A stretch of DNA of 45,589 nucleotides from an uncultured Collinsella sp. (GCA_934654585.1 CAKUGF010000017.1:1-45589); one strand, 5' to 3'. Shown: positions 19,520-28,778, counted from the stretch's first letter. Numbers and translations: made by a program. The notes: generated by a model from the letters alone, not told the origin.

Positions 19520-20809
19520 GCTTGCGCGCAGCTTAGCGGCGATGGGCTCGGACGCCAGCAAGAATACGAGCATGACCACGGAGCACACCAGGCACACGAT
19601 CCAAGTGCTCGCAAAGGAGCCCGAGGCATCGAACAGCACGCCCGAGACAATGGCACCCACAGTGCCGCCGACCATCTCGAGCGAGGTGATGGTGCCCGTG
19701 ACCTTGCCGAGGTCGGCCATGCCAAACTGCTTGGACGCGGCGATGGTAGGCGTGATGGTGCCCATGCATGTTCCGATACCAAAGCTCACGGCGGCGACAA
19801 TGGGGCCAAGATCCGTCGTCGGGAAGCACAGCGCCACGCAGGCGATAATGCACGCAACAGAGCCAAGGATATTGCCAAAGCGCAGGCCAAAACGGTCATA
19901 GATCGCACCGAGCGAAATCTTGGCGATAACGACCGTGACCATGTAGGCAGAAAGCACGGTGCCTGCCCACATGGGATCGTGACCGCCCGTGACGATCTTG
20001 GCGCCGTTGACGGTAACGCTCGTCATGTTGGTTACCTGGTTGGGAAGAATGGCGCCATTGACCAGGCCCATAAAGAGGAAAGCGACGACGAGCAGCCAAA
20101 ATGCCGGGCTCTTCTTGATGCGCGACCAACCAACGCTGACCTCGGGGGCAGCCTTCTCGTTTTTATCGCCCGAGGTGGAGGCGGACGGATCGCCCGGGTT
20201 CTCGCCGAGCGGCTTGAGGCCGATCTCGGAAGGCTTGGTGCGGAAAGAGTAGGCCGTAATAGGCAGCGCCGCCACAATGCATACAGCTGCAAGCACCAGG
20301 AAGGCGGAACGCCAGCCCACGCTCACGATCAGCGAGCTCACGATCGGCGAGAGGATAGCACCGCCAAAGCCCGAGCCCGAGAGCGCGATGGAAATGGCAA
20401 GGCCGCGCTTAGCGGTAAACCAGTTGGCGGTCACCAGGCTAATGAGCAGACGGGTCGAGGCCACGGCAAAGCAGCCCGAGACGGCAAAGAGCACGTAGAC
20501 CTGCCAAAGCTCGCCTACAAAGCTCATGCCTACGAGCACCGCCGAGGTGGCGATGACGGTAAGCGAGCCCAAAATGCGGCCGCTTACCTTGTCGGCGACA
20601 TGGCCGATGACGAGCGAACCCACAACGCTCACCACGGTGGAGATGGCGTTGGAGATGTTGTACTGGGCAAGCGTGATCCCAAGGTCGCTGACGATGAGCG
20701 GCTGGAACAGGCTCATGCAGTTGACGAAGATGGTGTAGCACGTGGCCATGATCACAAAGCCGGAGGCCACCACAAGCCAGCCGGGGAAGAACTTACGTTG
20801 CTGGGACAT
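19505..20809 (-). CDS. MFS transporter (oxalate/formate antiporter-like)
   Basis: 434 residues with 12 predicted membrane helices in two halves of six, separated by a charged loop (about residues 195-225, SASTSGDKNEKAAPE). The N-terminus KFFPGWLVVASGFVIMATCY and the GHVADKVSGRILG loop resemble monocarboxylate/oxalate carriers of the OFA branch. It probably moves a small organic acid across the cytoplasmic membrane; the substrate is not readable. AAAGGAG lies 5 nt before the ATG. It follows the M20 amidohydrolase gene on the same strand across a 123-nt gap holding a family B hairpin, so co-transcription is doubtful. Confidence 0.85.
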   Translation of the reverse strand: MSQQRKFFPGWLVVASGFVIMATCYTIFVNCMSLFQPLIVSDLGITLAQYNISNAISTVVSVVGSLVIGHVADKVSGRILGSLTVIATSAVLVGMSFVGELWQVYVLFAVSGCFAVASTRLLISLVTANWFTAKRGLAISIALSGSGFGGAILSPIVSSLIVSVGWRSAFLVLAAVCIVAALPITAYSFRTKPSEIGLKPLGENPGDPSASTSGDKNEKAAPEVSVGWSRIKKSPAFWLLVVAFLFMGLVNGAILPNQVTNMTSVTVNGAKIVTGGHDPMWAGTVLSAYMVTVVIAKISLGAIYDRFGLRFGNILGSVACIIACVALCFPTTDLGPIVAAVSFGIGTCMGTITPTIAASKQFGMADLGKVTGTITSLEMVGGTVGAIVSGVLFDASGSFASTWIVCLVCSVVMLVFLLASEPIAAKLRASVAGE

Positions 20810-20848
20810 ACTGCTCCTTTATAAACAAACGAATAGCCTGCGCCGGGC

Positions 20849-20940
20849 GCCGGTAGTGCCCAAGATTGCCTTGAAGGACAAGGGCATAGGCCTTATGGCC
20901 ATGCCCGCAGGCTTGAAAGGCAAGGTTGGGTGCTACCGGT
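20849..20940. repeat. Nested hairpin element, family B copy 1
   Basis: Stems from outside in: CCGGTAG, CCCAA, TTGCCTT, GGGCAT, bulged A, GGCC, loop TTAT, with matching right arms to 20939. The right arm contains the stop codon of the amidohydrolase gene (20933-20935), so the structure starts inside that gene's mRNA. Core and bulge match the copies at 23531-23630 and 28953-29052. Confidence 0.75.
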
Positions 20941-22231
20941 GGTCGGCGATGTAGCCCAGGGCGACGGCGGCATAGGCCGCAGCGCCAAGGGGAAGCTCGG
21001 CATCGTTGAAGCGCGCCTTGGGATGGTGCTGGGCAAAGTGCTCATCCGTGTCGGTCACGGCCGCGCCCACCGTAAAGTACGCACTCGGAATCTCGCTCGA
21101 GATCAGCGCGAAGTCCTCGCTCGCCATGGCGTGGAATAGCGGCAGGAAGGCGGACTGAGGCAGCACCGCGCCCACATAGCCAAGCGAGGCTTGGGTCATA
21201 TCGTTGTCGAGCACGAGCGGCGGAACGTCCGAGAGCGTCTCGATGGTTGCCGGCGTACGATACGTTGCCGCAACACCGTTCACGACCTCAGCGATGCGGG
21301 TCTTGAGCTGGGCCATGAGCTCGACATCGAAGCCACGCAGCGTTCCCTCGAGCACACAGGTGTCGGGGATGACGTTGGCCGCCAAGCCGCCAGCGAACTT
21401 ACCCACGGTCAGTGCAACCTCCTTGGCCGCCGGCACCTCGCGAGAGATAAGCTCCTGGAGCGCCAGGTGCACATGCACGCCCGCCGTAATGGGGTCGATG
21501 CAGATTTCGGGGCTGGAACCGTGGCCGCCCTTGCCCTGAAGCGTGATGCGAAAACCGTACACGCCCGAAAGCGCCGGGCTGCCATAGAGCACGAGGCCCA
21601 AAGGCGACTGGCTGTTAACGTGCATGGCAAAGGCCGCCTGGGGGCGCGGGTTTGCAAGCAAGCCATCGGCGATGGCGGCGCGAGCGCCCTCAAAGGTCTC
21701 TTCGCCCGGCTGGAACAGCAACTTGACGGTGGCGTTGGCCTCCACGAGTTCGGCCTCGCGGGCTTTGAGCAGACGTGCCGCACCAAGCAGCGCCGTCGCG
21801 TGCATATCGTGGCCACATGCATGCATGCAACCGTTGGTGGAGGCGAAAGACTCGCCCGACTCTTCCGCGACGGGGAGGGCGTCCATATCGCCGCGGAGCA
21901 TGATGACCGTACCGGCCTGCTCGTCTGTGCACGTACCGTTGCCCTGGGCCGCCGCGGCCGCACCGGCGCCGACAAGGCCCACAACACAGGAGCCGTCGAC
22001 GAGTGTGGCAAACGGGATATCCATCTCGGTCAGGCGTGCCTGGATGTAGGCAGATGTCTGCGGAAGGTTATTACCGAGCTCGGGCACCTGGTGCAGATCG
22101 TGGCGCCATACGGCAAGCTCGCCTGCAAAGGTCTGTGCCTCGGCAACAAGGCCGTCACCGATAGCGGCTTGTGCCGCCTCGGTGGCCTTGGGCGCTGGTT
22201 GCGGTTGAAAATCGGACAGAGCTGGTGCCAT
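20933..22231 (-). CDS. M20 family metallopeptidase / N-acyl-amino-acid amidohydrolase
   Basis: 432 residues. Zinc-site motifs are clear: RGDMDALP, HACGHDMHATALLGAA, QPGEETFEGA and a C-terminal MASEDFALI, with a lid domain starting ITLQGKGGHGSSP. Proteins of this amidohydrolase branch (hippurate hydrolase, aminoacylase, IAA-amino-acid hydrolase type) cleave the amide of N-acylated amino acids in the cytoplasm; the acyl preference is unknown. There is no signal peptide. The ATG follows GGAGGG. A 7-bp inverted repeat (GCACTTT/AAAGTGC, 22262-22283) lies in the leader. It may work with the MFS carrier next to it, but that rests on adjacency only. Confidence 0.88.
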   Translation of the reverse strand: MAPALSDFQPQPAPKATEAAQAAIGDGLVAEAQTFAGELAVWRHDLHQVPELGNNLPQTSAYIQARLTEMDIPFATLVDGSCVVGLVGAGAAAAAQGNGTCTDEQAGTVIMLRGDMDALPVAEESGESFASTNGCMHACGHDMHATALLGAARLLKAREAELVEANATVKLLFQPGEETFEGARAAIADGLLANPRPQAAFAMHVNSQSPLGLVLYGSPALSGVYGFRITLQGKGGHGSSPEICIDPITAGVHVHLALQELISREVPAAKEVALTVGKFAGGLAANVIPDTCVLEGTLRGFDVELMAQLKTRIAEVVNGVAATYRTPATIETLSDVPPLVLDNDMTQASLGYVGAVLPQSAFLPLFHAMASEDFALISSEIPSAYFTVGAAVTDTDEHFAQHHPKARFNDAELPLGAAAYAAVALGYIADHR

Positions 22232-22261
22232 AGATGCCCTCCAGTAACGTTTTTACAGCAA

Positions 22262-22283
22262 GCACTTTGATGCTCTAAAGTGC
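22262..22283. promoter_or_regulatory. Inverted repeat in the amidohydrolase leader
   Basis: GCACTTT and AAAGTGC separated by 8 nt, about 31 nt upstream of the ATG at 22231. It could be an operator or a small leader hairpin; there is no T run. Confidence 0.4.
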
Positions 22284-22309
22284 AAGGTATAACTGTAAGG
22301 GTGTCACAT

Positions 22310-22336
22310 AAAAAACGCCGCCCCAGAAGGACGGCG
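22310..22336 (-). terminator. Intrinsic terminator of the EamA transporter gene
   Basis: On the minus strand CGCCGTCC pairs with GGGGCGGCG (one G.T) around a short loop, followed by TTTTTT (22310-22315). It lies 11 nt past the stop. Confidence 0.85.
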
Positions 22337-22347
22337 CAACAAGTTGT

Positions 22348-23331
22348 TTACAATTGCGGGCGAGATTTTCGACGCAAGAAATCAAAATGCGTCTCGCTCA
22401 AAATAATCGACAAAAAGATGAGCGCAAAGCCGGCGAGCAGACGCGAAGTGAGCGCCTCCCCCATCAGCAGCACCGAGAACAGCACGCCCGACGGCGACTC
22501 CATCGAAAGAAGCAGCGAACCCGTCGAAGCCGGAACGTGTGCCAGGCCAACGTTTTGGATCAGCAGCGCCACGCACGTGCAGCCCACCGAGAGGAAGGCC
22601 ATCACGGCGGCAAAGCTCGGCGTCCATACGGACAGGGGCGCTTGGGTCTCAAAGAGCAACGACGAGACCAAGCTTAGGACGCCGTTACCCACAAACATCC
22701 AAAACGTGATGACGTTGATGTCCATCTTGCGGCCATACTTGGCGGTCACCGCCATCTGGATAGCGAAGAAGACCGCACCGCCCAGCGTAATGGCATCGCC
22801 GATGTTGAAGTCGACGCTATCGAGCGCCACAAGGCCAATGCCTGCCAGGCACAGCAGCGCGGCACCCAGGTTATAGCGCGTGAGCTTTTCGCCGCTCAGG
22901 AAATAGCTCGCGAAGGGCACGAGAATGCAGTAGGTGCCCGTCAAAAATGCGTTCTTGCCCGCCGTAGTGTACGCCAGACCGACCGTCTGCAAGGCATAAG
23001 CGCCCCACATAAGCGCGCCCATCCCAAGTCCGACGATGAGGTTGCGCGCGTTGAGGTGCGCGATGATGCGTTTGTGAAAGATGGCGAACATAACCAGTGC
23101 CGCGGGCAGAAAACGCACGTAGAGCAGCTCGAACACCGGAATGGTATCGAGCGCGTCTTTCATGGTCGTAAAGGAGTAGCCCCAGACAATCGCCACCGAA
23201 AGCAGCAGAACTTTCCAGAACAACGGCGAGCGAGCGCCGGCGCCGCGGGAGGTGCCGCCCGCACCCAGGTCCTCACGGGCAACAGGGCTATCGGGCATCA
23301 TTTCGATATTGTCAGTGGCATGCTGGGCCAT
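22348..23331 (-). CDS. EamA-family (DMT superfamily) transporter
   Basis: 327 residues. After a 37-residue hydrophilic N-terminal tail come ten membrane helices arranged as two EamA repeats, the first with VLLLSVAIVWGYSFTTMKDA and the second ending in MESPSGVLFSVLLMGEALTS, both characteristic DMT segments. It is probably an exporter or importer of amino acids or other metabolites in the cytoplasmic membrane; the substrate is unknown. The long polar N-terminus (DNIEMMPDSPVARED) is unusual and could shorten if a later start is used. It is flanked by terminators on both sides, so it is a monocistronic unit. Confidence 0.87.
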   Translation of the reverse strand: MAQHATDNIEMMPDSPVAREDLGAGGTSRGAGARSPLFWKVLLLSVAIVWGYSFTTMKDALDTIPVFELLYVRFLPAALVMFAIFHKRIIAHLNARNLIVGLGMGALMWGAYALQTVGLAYTTAGKNAFLTGTYCILVPFASYFLSGEKLTRYNLGAALLCLAGIGLVALDSVDFNIGDAITLGGAVFFAIQMAVTAKYGRKMDINVITFWMFVGNGVLSLVSSLLFETQAPLSVWTPSFAAVMAFLSVGCTCVALLIQNVGLAHVPASTGSLLLSMESPSGVLFSVLLMGEALTSRLLAGFALIFLSIILSETHFDFLRRKSRPQL

Positions 23332-23402
23332 AGGGCATCCTCGCGCTCAATCTGGGCGTGGTGTCCGCACGCGCATAGCCGCGTGCCGCCTCATGGTCAA
23401 AT

Positions 23403-23436
23403 AAAAACAGGGCGCACCGGACCCCCGGCACGCCCC
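23403..23436 (-). terminator. Intrinsic terminator downstream of the YhgE/Pip pair
   Basis: 12-bp stem (23409-23420 with 23425-23436, three G.T pairs) and a 4-nt loop, followed on the minus strand by TGTTTTTATTT. It stands 235 nt past the stop at 23671, so the family B hairpin at 23531-23630 lies within the 3' untranslated region. Confidence 0.65.
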
Positions 23437-23490
23437 GCTACTGTAGCAACAACCAAGCAGCCCATGCAATTCACCGCACTAAAGCGTTAT

Positions 23491-23532
23491 GTTCCGCCGT
23501 TCTAACGAACGGCGGACCTGCCGACGCTGCGC
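23491..23532 (-). repeat. 42-nt tail repeat with hairpin (copy 1)
   Basis: Reverse complement of the sequence at 29051-29092, 40 of 42 bases identical. It contains the perfect 10-bp hairpin TCCGCCGTTC-TAAC-GAACGGCGGA. In both places it abuts the 3' end of a family B hairpin read on the same strand, so hairpin plus tail are one element. Confidence 0.8.
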
Positions 23533-23630
23533 GAGCCGCATTCACGCCAATCTGACGTTCAACTTCAAGGGCGCGACCAGAAGGTCAGCGCCCTTTCGTT
23601 TCACGCCACCTTGGCGCAAATGCGGCTCGC
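23531..23630 (-). repeat. Nested hairpin element, family B copy 2
   Basis: Read on the minus strand: outer 12-bp stem (GCGAGCCGCATT), 2-nt internal loop, CGCCAA stem, imperfect middle, AAGGGCGC stem, bulged T, GACC, loop TTCT, and matching right arms. The bulge and the GACC-TTCT-GGTC cap match the copy at 28953-29052. The remaining gap up to 23670 shows no gene. Confidence 0.8.
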
Positions 23631-23670
23631 TCGCTGACATTGCCAAAACATCGACGTTTACGCTGTTGTG

Positions 23671-25860
23671 CTAAATCAACTTTGTGCTTTCCAGCTTTTC
23701 GATGATCCAGTCGTTGGCTTTGATGACTGGGCGGCGGAAGACCACGCCCAGAGCCAGCGACGGAATCAGGTAGCTCGCCAGAATACCCAGCTCAACCCAG
23801 TACTCCATATGGTAGGCACCGGCCATAGCGGCATGCATGGCGTTGATGCCGTGGGTGAACGGCAGGAACGGGTAGATCGCCTGGAACACAGGACCCGTCA
23901 TCTCGATGGGGAACGTGCCGCCCGAACCGCCGACCTGCATAACCAGCAGCACGACGGCAAGCGCCTTGCCGATATCGCCAAACGACACCGTGAGCGTGTA
24001 GACGATATTGGAGAACACGAGGCTCGCGACCCAACCAGCCAGCACAAACTGCAGCGGGTTGTCGCACTGGATACCAAAGAACAGGATGTCGCCCGCGCAT
24101 ACGAGCGTTGCCTGCAGCAGGGCCAAGCCGCCAAAGAACAGGTAACGGCCCAGATAGATCTCGTGCAGACGCACGGGGATGAGCTCGTTGATGAGCTCGT
24201 CGTCAACCGACACCTTCATCATGGCCGCCAACACGATCGAGCCAACCCACAGCGACAGAATCGTGTAGAACGGCGCCATGGCCGAGCCGTAGTTGCGGAT
24301 CGGATAGACCGGTTTGCGGTCGAGCGCGACGGGGCCGGAAAGCGACGCGGCAAGGCCCTCGGGGTCGTTGCCGATCATCGTCTTGATCGTGGCGAGGTCA
24401 TCCGACATCAGAGCGCCGTCGAGCTCGTCCTTGAAAGCGCTGATCTTGTCGGACGCCTCACCCAGCTGATCGGAAGCCTTGTTGACCAGCGTCGCAGCCT
24501 TGGACAGGCCCTTTGCCAGCGAGCCGGAGGCATCGGTCAGACCGGCAACGGCACTATCCAGATCGCCCGAGATACCGTTCAGCGAATCCAAAACGCCCGA
24601 AATAGTCTTCTTGAGTTCTTTGGCCTTGACCGAAAACGTAGAGTCGTAGTCAATCTTGGCGCCCGAGATACCAGCCTTGGCATCGGCGATGGCCTGATCG
24701 ACCTCGGCACGCGACTTGTTAACCTCTGCCATACTCTTCGTGAGCGACGTCGCGATATTCGTCAGCTCATTGGCATTGTTGCGGTACTCCGTCGCGGTTT
24801 TTTCAAGCTCAGCAGCCGCGTCCTCAAGCCCTGTCTTGAACTTATCGTTACTCACCTGGCCAGCAAGACTACGGAGCTCATTCGCCGTGGCATCAATCTC
24901 GTCGGCGCGTGCTTTAAGTGACGCTGCACCATCGTTGAGCTGAGACACCGTAAGATTGACATGCCGATTCGCAGCGTCGAATGCCTTTGCGAGCTTGGTA
25001 GAAACGTTATCGAACGAGCCTGCGCTCCCATCAATGGCCGCGTCGATTGCATCGCTGGCGGACTTGAGCGCTTGCTCGGAATCGGCAATACCGCTCTCGG
25101 CATGCTGCATGAGCTGCTTCACCGACTCCTCGGTCGTTCCGGACTGCTTGAGCATGCCGCCCGCCGACGTCAGCGAATCGGACGTGGAGCTCAAAATGCC
25201 CGCAAGTGACGTAGCGCTGGCCTGAACGTCTTGCAGGTCCTCGACCGAATCGCCCAGCGTCGAGGACAGATTGGCGATAAAGTTGCTCACCTGATCGGTG
25301 CTCATGTAGTCGAGCAGGCTGGACACGGTCTTAAGGCCGATAGCCGTGATGGTCTCGGTAAACGTCTCGTTGACCTGGCTCTGGACCGCGCTCGAGCCCT
25401 TCTCGGTCACGATTTGGGCGATGGCATTGGCCTTTTGGTTCTCGTAAAACTCGATATCGGCGTGCTTCACGTCGGTCGAGAAAAGCGTCATCATGTCGGC
25501 GCTGAACGTTTTGGGGATGACGACGGCAGCGTAGTACGCGCCCGACTTAACGCCCTCGATCGCCTTATCGCGGTCGTTGAGGACAACCCAGTCGAAGTTC
25601 TCGTTGCCGCGCAGAGCGGCGGTTACGTTTTCGCCCACATTAACCTCGACGGGGATCAGATCGCTCTCGTAACCCTCGTCGGTGTTGACCACCGCAATCT
25701 TAAGGTTACCGGTATTGCCGTAAGGGTCCCAGCTTCCGGCGATGTTAAACCATGCATAGAGGCACGGCACAATAATTAGGCCCATTACGACGATCATACC
25801 GATCACGGAGTGAGACACGTTTTGCACATCGCGCTTAAACAGATGCAGGATGTTTTTCAT
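23671..25860 (-). CDS. YhgE/Pip-family membrane protein
   Basis: 729 residues. One N-terminal membrane helix (VIGMIVVMGLIIVPCLYAWF) leads into an extracellular part starting WDPYGNTGNLKIAVVNTDEG, then a long helical, coiled-coil-like stretch (about residues 190-500) rich in Ala/Ser/Asp, then about five C-terminal membrane helices. This is the plan of YhgE/Pip (phage infection protein) and of the ABC-2-like permease fold. The function is unsettled: phage receptor in Lactococcus, envelope or secretion-related elsewhere. Its ATG directly follows the TAA of the upstream paralogue, with AAAGGAGGTGA as ribosome site, so the two are coupled and may form a complex. Confidence 0.87.
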   Translation of the reverse strand: MKNILHLFKRDVQNVSHSVIGMIVVMGLIIVPCLYAWFNIAGSWDPYGNTGNLKIAVVNTDEGYESDLIPVEVNVGENVTAALRGNENFDWVVLNDRDKAIEGVKSGAYYAAVVIPKTFSADMMTLFSTDVKHADIEFYENQKANAIAQIVTEKGSSAVQSQVNETFTETITAIGLKTVSSLLDYMSTDQVSNFIANLSSTLGDSVEDLQDVQASATSLAGILSSTSDSLTSAGGMLKQSGTTEESVKQLMQHAESGIADSEQALKSASDAIDAAIDGSAGSFDNVSTKLAKAFDAANRHVNLTVSQLNDGAASLKARADEIDATANELRSLAGQVSNDKFKTGLEDAAAELEKTATEYRNNANELTNIATSLTKSMAEVNKSRAEVDQAIADAKAGISGAKIDYDSTFSVKAKELKKTISGVLDSLNGISGDLDSAVAGLTDASGSLAKGLSKAATLVNKASDQLGEASDKISAFKDELDGALMSDDLATIKTMIGNDPEGLAASLSGPVALDRKPVYPIRNYGSAMAPFYTILSLWVGSIVLAAMMKVSVDDELINELIPVRLHEIYLGRYLFFGGLALLQATLVCAGDILFFGIQCDNPLQFVLAGWVASLVFSNIVYTLTVSFGDIGKALAVVLLVMQVGGSGGTFPIEMTGPVFQAIYPFLPFTHGINAMHAAMAGAYHMEYWVELGILASYLIPSLALGVVFRRPVIKANDWIIEKLESTKLI

Positions 25861-28686
25861 TTATGCCTCACCTCCTTTGGAGTGCTTGCCAGGCGGGGTG
25901 GTGTCCCCGTCGTTTCCGCTTACGTTGTCAGTGCCGTCGACATCTTGAGCCTTGCGATGCTTACCGATATGCGGCAGACGGTTCGTAGGCTGTTCGCCAT
26001 CCTTGGTCCCCCGCTCGCTGGCGTTGAGGCCAAACATGCGACGGGCGGCAGGAATGGCAGCGGTATGCTCGCGCATCTCGCGACGCAGGTCCTCGTCCGA
26101 GAGTGCCGAGATACGCATCTGGGTATTGAGGCTCGCGCGGATGTACTCGATGTTGATGAGCCAGCCGCAGATGGCGATAACCGAAATGATCCAGATGACA
26201 AGCAGGATGATCTTGCCGTTATTGTCGATATCGAGCACCGTCGACAGTACAAAAAGCAGGACCTGTACGCCTACCACGGCGGCGAAACCGCCCTTGATGT
26301 AGTAGGGGTAGCGATGCTCAAAGGCCACCGCATGATCGAGCAGCTCGCGGCGGTACGAATCGGAATCGAGCATGACGCGCATGGCCGTGCGCAGCGAATA
26401 GCGCTGACGCGGCAGGTCGTTGGACTCGCAGATCATGAGGCCCGTCGTGGAAAGCTGCTTGTCAAAGAGCAGGTTGAGGTTGAGCAGCAGCGGGCGCAGC
26501 TGCAGACCGATAAAGAGCGCGATGATAAGGAACGCGCCCAGGATGCACAGGTTAAACAGATAGTTGAACGCATACATGCCGCCGACCGTCTCGCGCAGCA
26601 GGTTGATGCCATAGGTAAAGGGCAGCAACGGATGCAGCCATTGGAAGAAGCCGGGCATCATCTCGATGGGGTACATACCCGACGAGCCCGGAATCTGCAC
26701 GATGACCAGGATGACGCCGATTGCCTTGCCGATGTGCTTAAACGTAGTGGACAGCGCGTAGATGATGTTGACGTACGTAAACGAGATGGCGATGCCGCCC
26801 AGCACAAAGAGCAGCGGATTGACGCATTGCACGCCAATGACCAGGTCGCCCACCGTAACGATAATGGCCTGGAACGCGCCCAGGATCACCAGCAGCAGCC
26901 AGCGACCAAAGTAGCCCTGGCGTGCCGTAAAGCTGCCAACGCCCTCGCGATCGACCTCGAGCTTGTAGATGGCGATCAGCACGTAGCCGCCCACCCAAAG
27001 CGCCAGATTGGTGTAGAAGGGCGCGATGCCCGAGCCAAAGCTCTTGACCGGATAGATTGACTTGGACGTCAGCTCAACCGGAGATGCCATGAAATCTGCC
27101 ACGTCATTGACGTCGACGTCCATGAGGTCGGCTAACTCGCCCATAGACTCAGAGGTCTGCAACGCCGCAATGTCATTGGCGGCGGTCGCGAGCTTGTCCT
27201 GAACCTTGGCAAGGGAGGCGTCGGTTTGGGACAGCATGGTCTTTGCCTGCCTGAGCGTGGCGTCGAGCTGCGCCAGCGTGCCGCGCGCGCTCGCTATCGT
27301 GGGGGTCATACCCGACACAATGCCGGTCAAATCGCCCGAAACGGCGGCAAAGGAGTCAAGCGCGCTCGAAGCCTTCGGCAGTGCGTTTTGACCCAGATCT
27401 GCCTGGGCCTGGCCAAGGTTGGTCGCCCCGGTCTGAATTGCGTTATTGATAGCGTCGCTGGCACCCGAGACAGCCGCGGCATCATTTGCCATGGCGCTCG
27501 ACTGCGCGGACAGACTGTTCTTGATATTCTGCAGCTGGTCGTTCTGCTTCTTGAGCGTATCGATCGTCGAGGCGATCAGTGCGTCGATCCGATCCGATCC
27601 CGTCGAGGTATCGCCGGCAAGAATCTGCAGGTGGCCGATAACCTCGGTGTTGTGATCGATCGTTGCCTGGAGAGACTCGAGCGAGTTGTCGATGCGGGTG
27701 GTCGTAGATGTGACCGTGCCCGTCAACTTGCCGATGGCAGCATTCGCGGAAGCCGACGTCTTGGTTAGCGCAAGGCTGCCCTCCGAAAGTGCCTTGGAGA
27801 GCGAGGTGATGGACTTGCCAGCCGTGGTGCGAGCTTCGCCCAGCAGATCATTACCCTGAGCGATTGCCTGCGTTAGCGAAGGCGCCTGCCCCTGCAGGCC
27901 CGCCAGTGCGGCATCGGCCGAAGCGATCGAGCTGCTTGTCTTGTCGATGGCGGTGTTCATGTCGGTGATCGAGTCCCGCACCTCGCCCAGGGTATCGGAT
28001 GCCTCGGACACCGAGCTCACCAGCGAGTCCTGAGTCTGGGTTGTCTTGTCTTTAAGGTCGATGCCGGCATCTTTGGCAATGCCCGCCACGGTCTCACCCA
28101 CCGTGGATACAAACTCCGCGTTGATCTGCTCCTCGATGGTGTTGGCACCGGTGTCGGTAACCTTGGGAGCGATAGCACTCTTCTTCTCGTTGACGTAATA
28201 GGTGAGCTTGGGCTGATGGTAATTGCCGTCGAGCATCGAGACGAGATTGTCGGAGAAGTTCTTGGGGATCACGATGGCAGCGTAGTACTCCCCGCTCTCG
28301 ACGCCCTCCTTGGCATCGGCCGCCGAGTCGACAAAGGTCCATCCCAGCTGATCGTTTTCTTTGAGCTGGTCGACCACCTTGTCGCCGGCGTTGAGCTCGC
28401 CCACCAGGTCGTTTTGAGTTCCTTGGTCATTGTTGGCGATAGCAATCTTGATGCCCTGGGTATTTCCGTACGGATCCCAGTTGGCAACGATGTTGTACCA
28501 GGCATACAGCGAGGGAATGACACATACGCCCAGGGTAACCACCAGGGCGACGGGGTTCACGAGCAATCGCTTGATGTCGCGCTTAAAGATCGCAAAGGAC
28601 ACCTTTGCATCGGATAGTTTGCTGCCGAGACTCACGCTTGGACCATCCATCCTGTCGTTCAACCGAATCATGCTATTAACAACCAT
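25861..28686 (-). CDS. YhgE/Pip-family membrane protein, long form
   Basis: 941 residues from the ATG at 28686; an in-frame TTG at 28719 would add 11. It has the same plan as its downstream paralogue: first helix VNPVALVVTLGVCVIPSLYAWY, then the WDPYGNTQGIKIAIANNDQG block, a long Ser/Ala/Asp-rich helical region and a multi-helix C-terminal domain. It differs by an added C-terminal module of about 200 residues with two more membrane helices and a charged tail (DVDGTDNVSGNDGD). The pair arose by duplication. The shared start suggests a heteromeric envelope complex; the cargo or role is unknown. A GTACA-GA-TGTAC palindrome lies in the upstream region. Confidence 0.85.
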   Translation of the reverse strand: MVVNSMIRLNDRMDGPSVSLGSKLSDAKVSFAIFKRDIKRLLVNPVALVVTLGVCVIPSLYAWYNIVANWDPYGNTQGIKIAIANNDQGTQNDLVGELNAGDKVVDQLKENDQLGWTFVDSAADAKEGVESGEYYAAIVIPKNFSDNLVSMLDGNYHQPKLTYYVNEKKSAIAPKVTDTGANTIEEQINAEFVSTVGETVAGIAKDAGIDLKDKTTQTQDSLVSSVSEASDTLGEVRDSITDMNTAIDKTSSSIASADAALAGLQGQAPSLTQAIAQGNDLLGEARTTAGKSITSLSKALSEGSLALTKTSASANAAIGKLTGTVTSTTTRIDNSLESLQATIDHNTEVIGHLQILAGDTSTGSDRIDALIASTIDTLKKQNDQLQNIKNSLSAQSSAMANDAAAVSGASDAINNAIQTGATNLGQAQADLGQNALPKASSALDSFAAVSGDLTGIVSGMTPTIASARGTLAQLDATLRQAKTMLSQTDASLAKVQDKLATAANDIAALQTSESMGELADLMDVDVNDVADFMASPVELTSKSIYPVKSFGSGIAPFYTNLALWVGGYVLIAIYKLEVDREGVGSFTARQGYFGRWLLLVILGAFQAIIVTVGDLVIGVQCVNPLLFVLGGIAISFTYVNIIYALSTTFKHIGKAIGVILVIVQIPGSSGMYPIEMMPGFFQWLHPLLPFTYGINLLRETVGGMYAFNYLFNLCILGAFLIIALFIGLQLRPLLLNLNLLFDKQLSTTGLMICESNDLPRQRYSLRTAMRVMLDSDSYRRELLDHAVAFEHRYPYYIKGGFAAVVGVQVLLFVLSTVLDIDNNGKIILLVIWIISVIAICGWLINIEYIRASLNTQMRISALSDEDLRREMREHTAAIPAARRMFGLNASERGTKDGEQPTNRLPHIGKHRKAQDVDGTDNVSGNDGDTTPPGKHSKGGEA

Positions 28687-28766
28687 TGTACGGAGGCCCT
28701 TTGACGTCTCGCGGCACAATGGTGCTGAGTTTTGCGGGTAGCAATATACTACGAAGATTAGTTAAC

Positions 28767-28778
28767 GTACAGATGTAC
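28767..28778. promoter_or_regulatory. Palindrome in the promoter region of the YhgE/Pip pair
   Basis: GTACAGATGTAC is a 5-2-5 dyad next to GTTAAC (28761-28766). It lies about 20 bp upstream of a candidate -10 TATATT on the minus strand, in the place of an operator. TetR-type control is common near YhgE genes but no regulator is adjacent here. Confidence 0.4.
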
